From Prunella strophiata (lineage: Eukaryota; Chordata; Aves; Passeriformes; Prunellidae), in contig JAZBQD010000014.1 of NCBI GenBank assembly GCA_036583965.1, positions 27,261,490 through 27,325,489 on the forward strand: a DNA stretch of 64,000 nt, read 5' to 3'. Shown here piece after piece: positions 61,862 through 64,000 of this stretch (positions are counted from its first letter, which is position 1; each line of letters starts with the position of its first letter). The position numbers and the translations under genes are program-made. The notes beneath the pieces were generated by a model, which saw only the letters and a program-made list of their open reading frames with translations, was not told the DNA's origin and did no database searches.

Positions 61862-64000
61862 TAAGAAAGCTGCCATTAACATCTTCACTTGATCAGTGTC
61901 TTCTGAAACCTACCTTCAGATACACTCTTACAAGTTACAGCCAATCTTATGCTGATTTTATTTAACATATTGACAGTAAGTTCATTGCACTGACATATTC
62001 TTTTTTCTTTTCTTGGTAATAAATTACTTTTAAATCTAAATCACACACCCACATAAATAAATCAAGGAATAATAGATTAGGGAAAAATCTGATATTTTGA
62101 AAATGAAAATCCCTGCCATTTTTATCACCAGGTCAGTCAGGAGCTGAGGCTTTTCAAGTCGAATTGCCTGATCTGAGGTGAGTTTCCCTTTTTAATGAAA
62201 CTTTTACCAAAATTCTGCATATATATAGAAAGTTAATTTACTTCTTGAGAGATCAGTCATGTTATCATCTCAATCTAATTAGAGGAAATTGTCCTTAAAA
62301 CAATATTGATTTTGTACTAAAGCTTTCCGTTGTATTACCAGTAGGCAGTGTTTCCCTTATTTAACCTTGGTGACAGATAATGTCAAATTCAACAACAATA
62401 AAAAAAACTGGTAAAGAGCATAGTAAAAGCAATTCTGACTCTTAAAAGAGAAAATTAATTAAACTGTGTTAATTTCTCTAGCAAATTAATACAGCACATT
62501 CTCTTATAAAGGGAAAAGTTGTGTAATCTTTTATTTACATTCATAATGTTTCAGAGCCATAAGAAAACATTTCTGCCGCATAGACAAGATATATTTAGTC
62601 TTTACTGTACCTTCAGATTATGAATTGGGTCCCATGCTCTTTTTCACTGCAAAATGTCATGATTGTTCTCAAAGGTAGGTGAAAACTAGTATTTACTCAT
62701 CTGGTGTTATGTCCAGTTAAGAATCTATTTGCTTTTTTCCTGAAGTGTACTTTGCCAAACAAAATGAGTTCTTCTGAAAGAGACAGGTTAAACCAGGTTA
62801 CCTTCCAGAAAAGAAACCCTTTGGTCAACCAGAGAACATGAAATATGGAAAATTAGTTTGGAACATTTATAAACAGAAGCTCAAGTGCCTCTCCTGCAGT
62901 AGTTTGAGGTAATGAGAGAAGTTGCTTCAGTGCAACAGCAGAAGGGCTGTGGGGCTATTCCCTCTTCCATCTTCAAAAGTGCAGCAGACACTTGTCAGTG
63001 GAAAAGTGAAGGCTGGCACTAGGCTGAGAGCAGTTATTAACTCCAGATTTCAGCCAAAGCATTGCAGGTGGTCAGCTCAGATACTTGTCCACAATTGTAA
63101 ATATGACTGGATTTGAAGCAATAGAAGGGAAAAGTCTACTGACCACTAGCAGATTCAGTAGCCAATGGCCCAGGCTGTGAATGCACTTTAAAAAATTATG
63201 ACATTTTTACCAAATGGTGTGTCATCTTTCACTAGCCCCAAGACAAGCATGAGAAAACCACAAAAAAAAAAAAAAAAAAAAAAAAAAACAAAAAAAAAAC
63301 CAACAAAAAAAACCACCCAAGTTTCCAAAAGATTTGGAAAAAGAGATAGCAGTAAAGAGAGAATAATATTTGGCTTGACTCAAACTGCATATTTTAGCAT
63401 TAGTACAGAAACTAAGACATAAGCAGTTTTCAGAAATATTGTTTGCAAGATGTCCAATCTTGAGCCTGTTTTGTACATTCAAAACATGTCTACACTTTAA
63501 ACTGCACTCATAATAGTAGACTGTAATAGCTGCACTTTTGCTGGTAATGGGAAAATTCCAGTTATTTTGGTAATGTTGTTTTCAGTTCATCATGGTTACA
63601 ATCCATATTTTCTTGCCAAAGACTGTATGAATGATGGGGAAAGTTGACAATTTTGCATTTACTATCATTGTGGCTGTTCTTTTCTTGGCAATATAGGAAC
63701 TTGCTGTAATAAAAGTAGCTAATGTGTATTGGATGTTTTTGTTCAGTACAGTTTAGTGGACTCCTGGCTCCTTGGAGAGGGTCTGGAAAGTTACACCTGG
63801 GCTGAACAAGGATATATTACCTCTCTTTACTGATACTCTATGTTTTTCATGTATTAAAAAGTATGTTATGAAGAGAATGGTTTTATATTTTTCCATCCCT
63901 GGTCACTGCTAGAAGTTACACAAAAAACATCTCACCTGACCAGACCACACAAATGGGTGCCTGAACACAGCCACGTTGCTGGAATCAGTGCTCAGGACTA
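61862..64000. other. Gene-free AT-rich stretch to the window end
   Basis: I see no supported gene. It contains the long A-rich tract at 63262-63313. No element was recognised in the last 700 bp. Confidence 0.55.
63262..63313. repeat. Long A-rich tract
   Basis: A 27-A run (63262-63288), then C, then more A-runs broken by CC. It gives a lysine-rich frame on plus and a phenylalanine-rich frame on minus, both from composition. Confidence 0.92.

Noticed and set aside
63198..63482. Lysine-rich (plus) and phenylalanine-rich (minus) open frames
   Set aside because: Produced by the A-rich tract at 63262-63313.

Overview
The window reads as a gene-poor, AT-rich stretch of a bird nuclear genome, probably a songbird. 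The avian call rests on CR1 LINE fragments that end in the CR1-type tail (ATTCTRTGATTCTGTGATC, at 2567-2583 and 61845-61861) and on a solo LTR (5149-5738) that I recognise from memory as a widespread avian ERVL-type LTR. There are many A-tracts, no operon structure and no ribosome-binding-site/ORF pattern. The songbird call is weaker than the bird call.

I could not support any intact protein-coding gene. The longest open frame is 154 codons. A rough estimate for about 128,000 codon positions in six frames at this AT content gives a longest chance frame of about 130-150 codons, so ORF length alone is no evidence. No tRNA, rRNA or CRISPR array was seen. The sequence is best read as intergenic or deep-intronic DNA with old repeats, recent local rearrangements and possible conserved noncoding elements.

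Layout. 1-8.6 kb: AT-rich DNA with a CR1 3' end (2500-2583) and a complete solo LTR with a 5-bp target-site duplication. 8637-8845: a diverged 104-bp tandem duplication. 15.6-16.3 kb: a patch that keeps CpG dinucleotides. 19.0-19.6 kb: a decayed LINE reverse-transcriptase region. 24772-24809: two overlapping perfect inverted repeats. 25.0-25.2 kb: a CR1 fragment. 31036-31340: a higher-order satellite of nested decamers with copy numbers 1-2-3-4-1-1. 31339-33010: a nearly identical 740-bp tandem duplication that starts at the satellite edge, with unidentified exon-like sequence on the minus strand. 33.7-34.7 kb: a CpG cluster followed by enhancer-like sequence. 36.4 kb: CR1. 41876-41901 and 50073-50103: perfect short-loop hairpins. 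46.6-47.6, 51.1-51.5, 58.5-58.8 and 60.1-60.9 kb: enhancer-like candidates. 53.45 and 61.64 kb: two CR1 copies of one subfamily in opposite orientation. 59.86 kb: a possible MIR-type SINE remnant.

The locus most worth following up is 31.0-33.0 kb, where satellite growth and a recent duplication meet. All family names come from memory of consensus sequences, not from a search.
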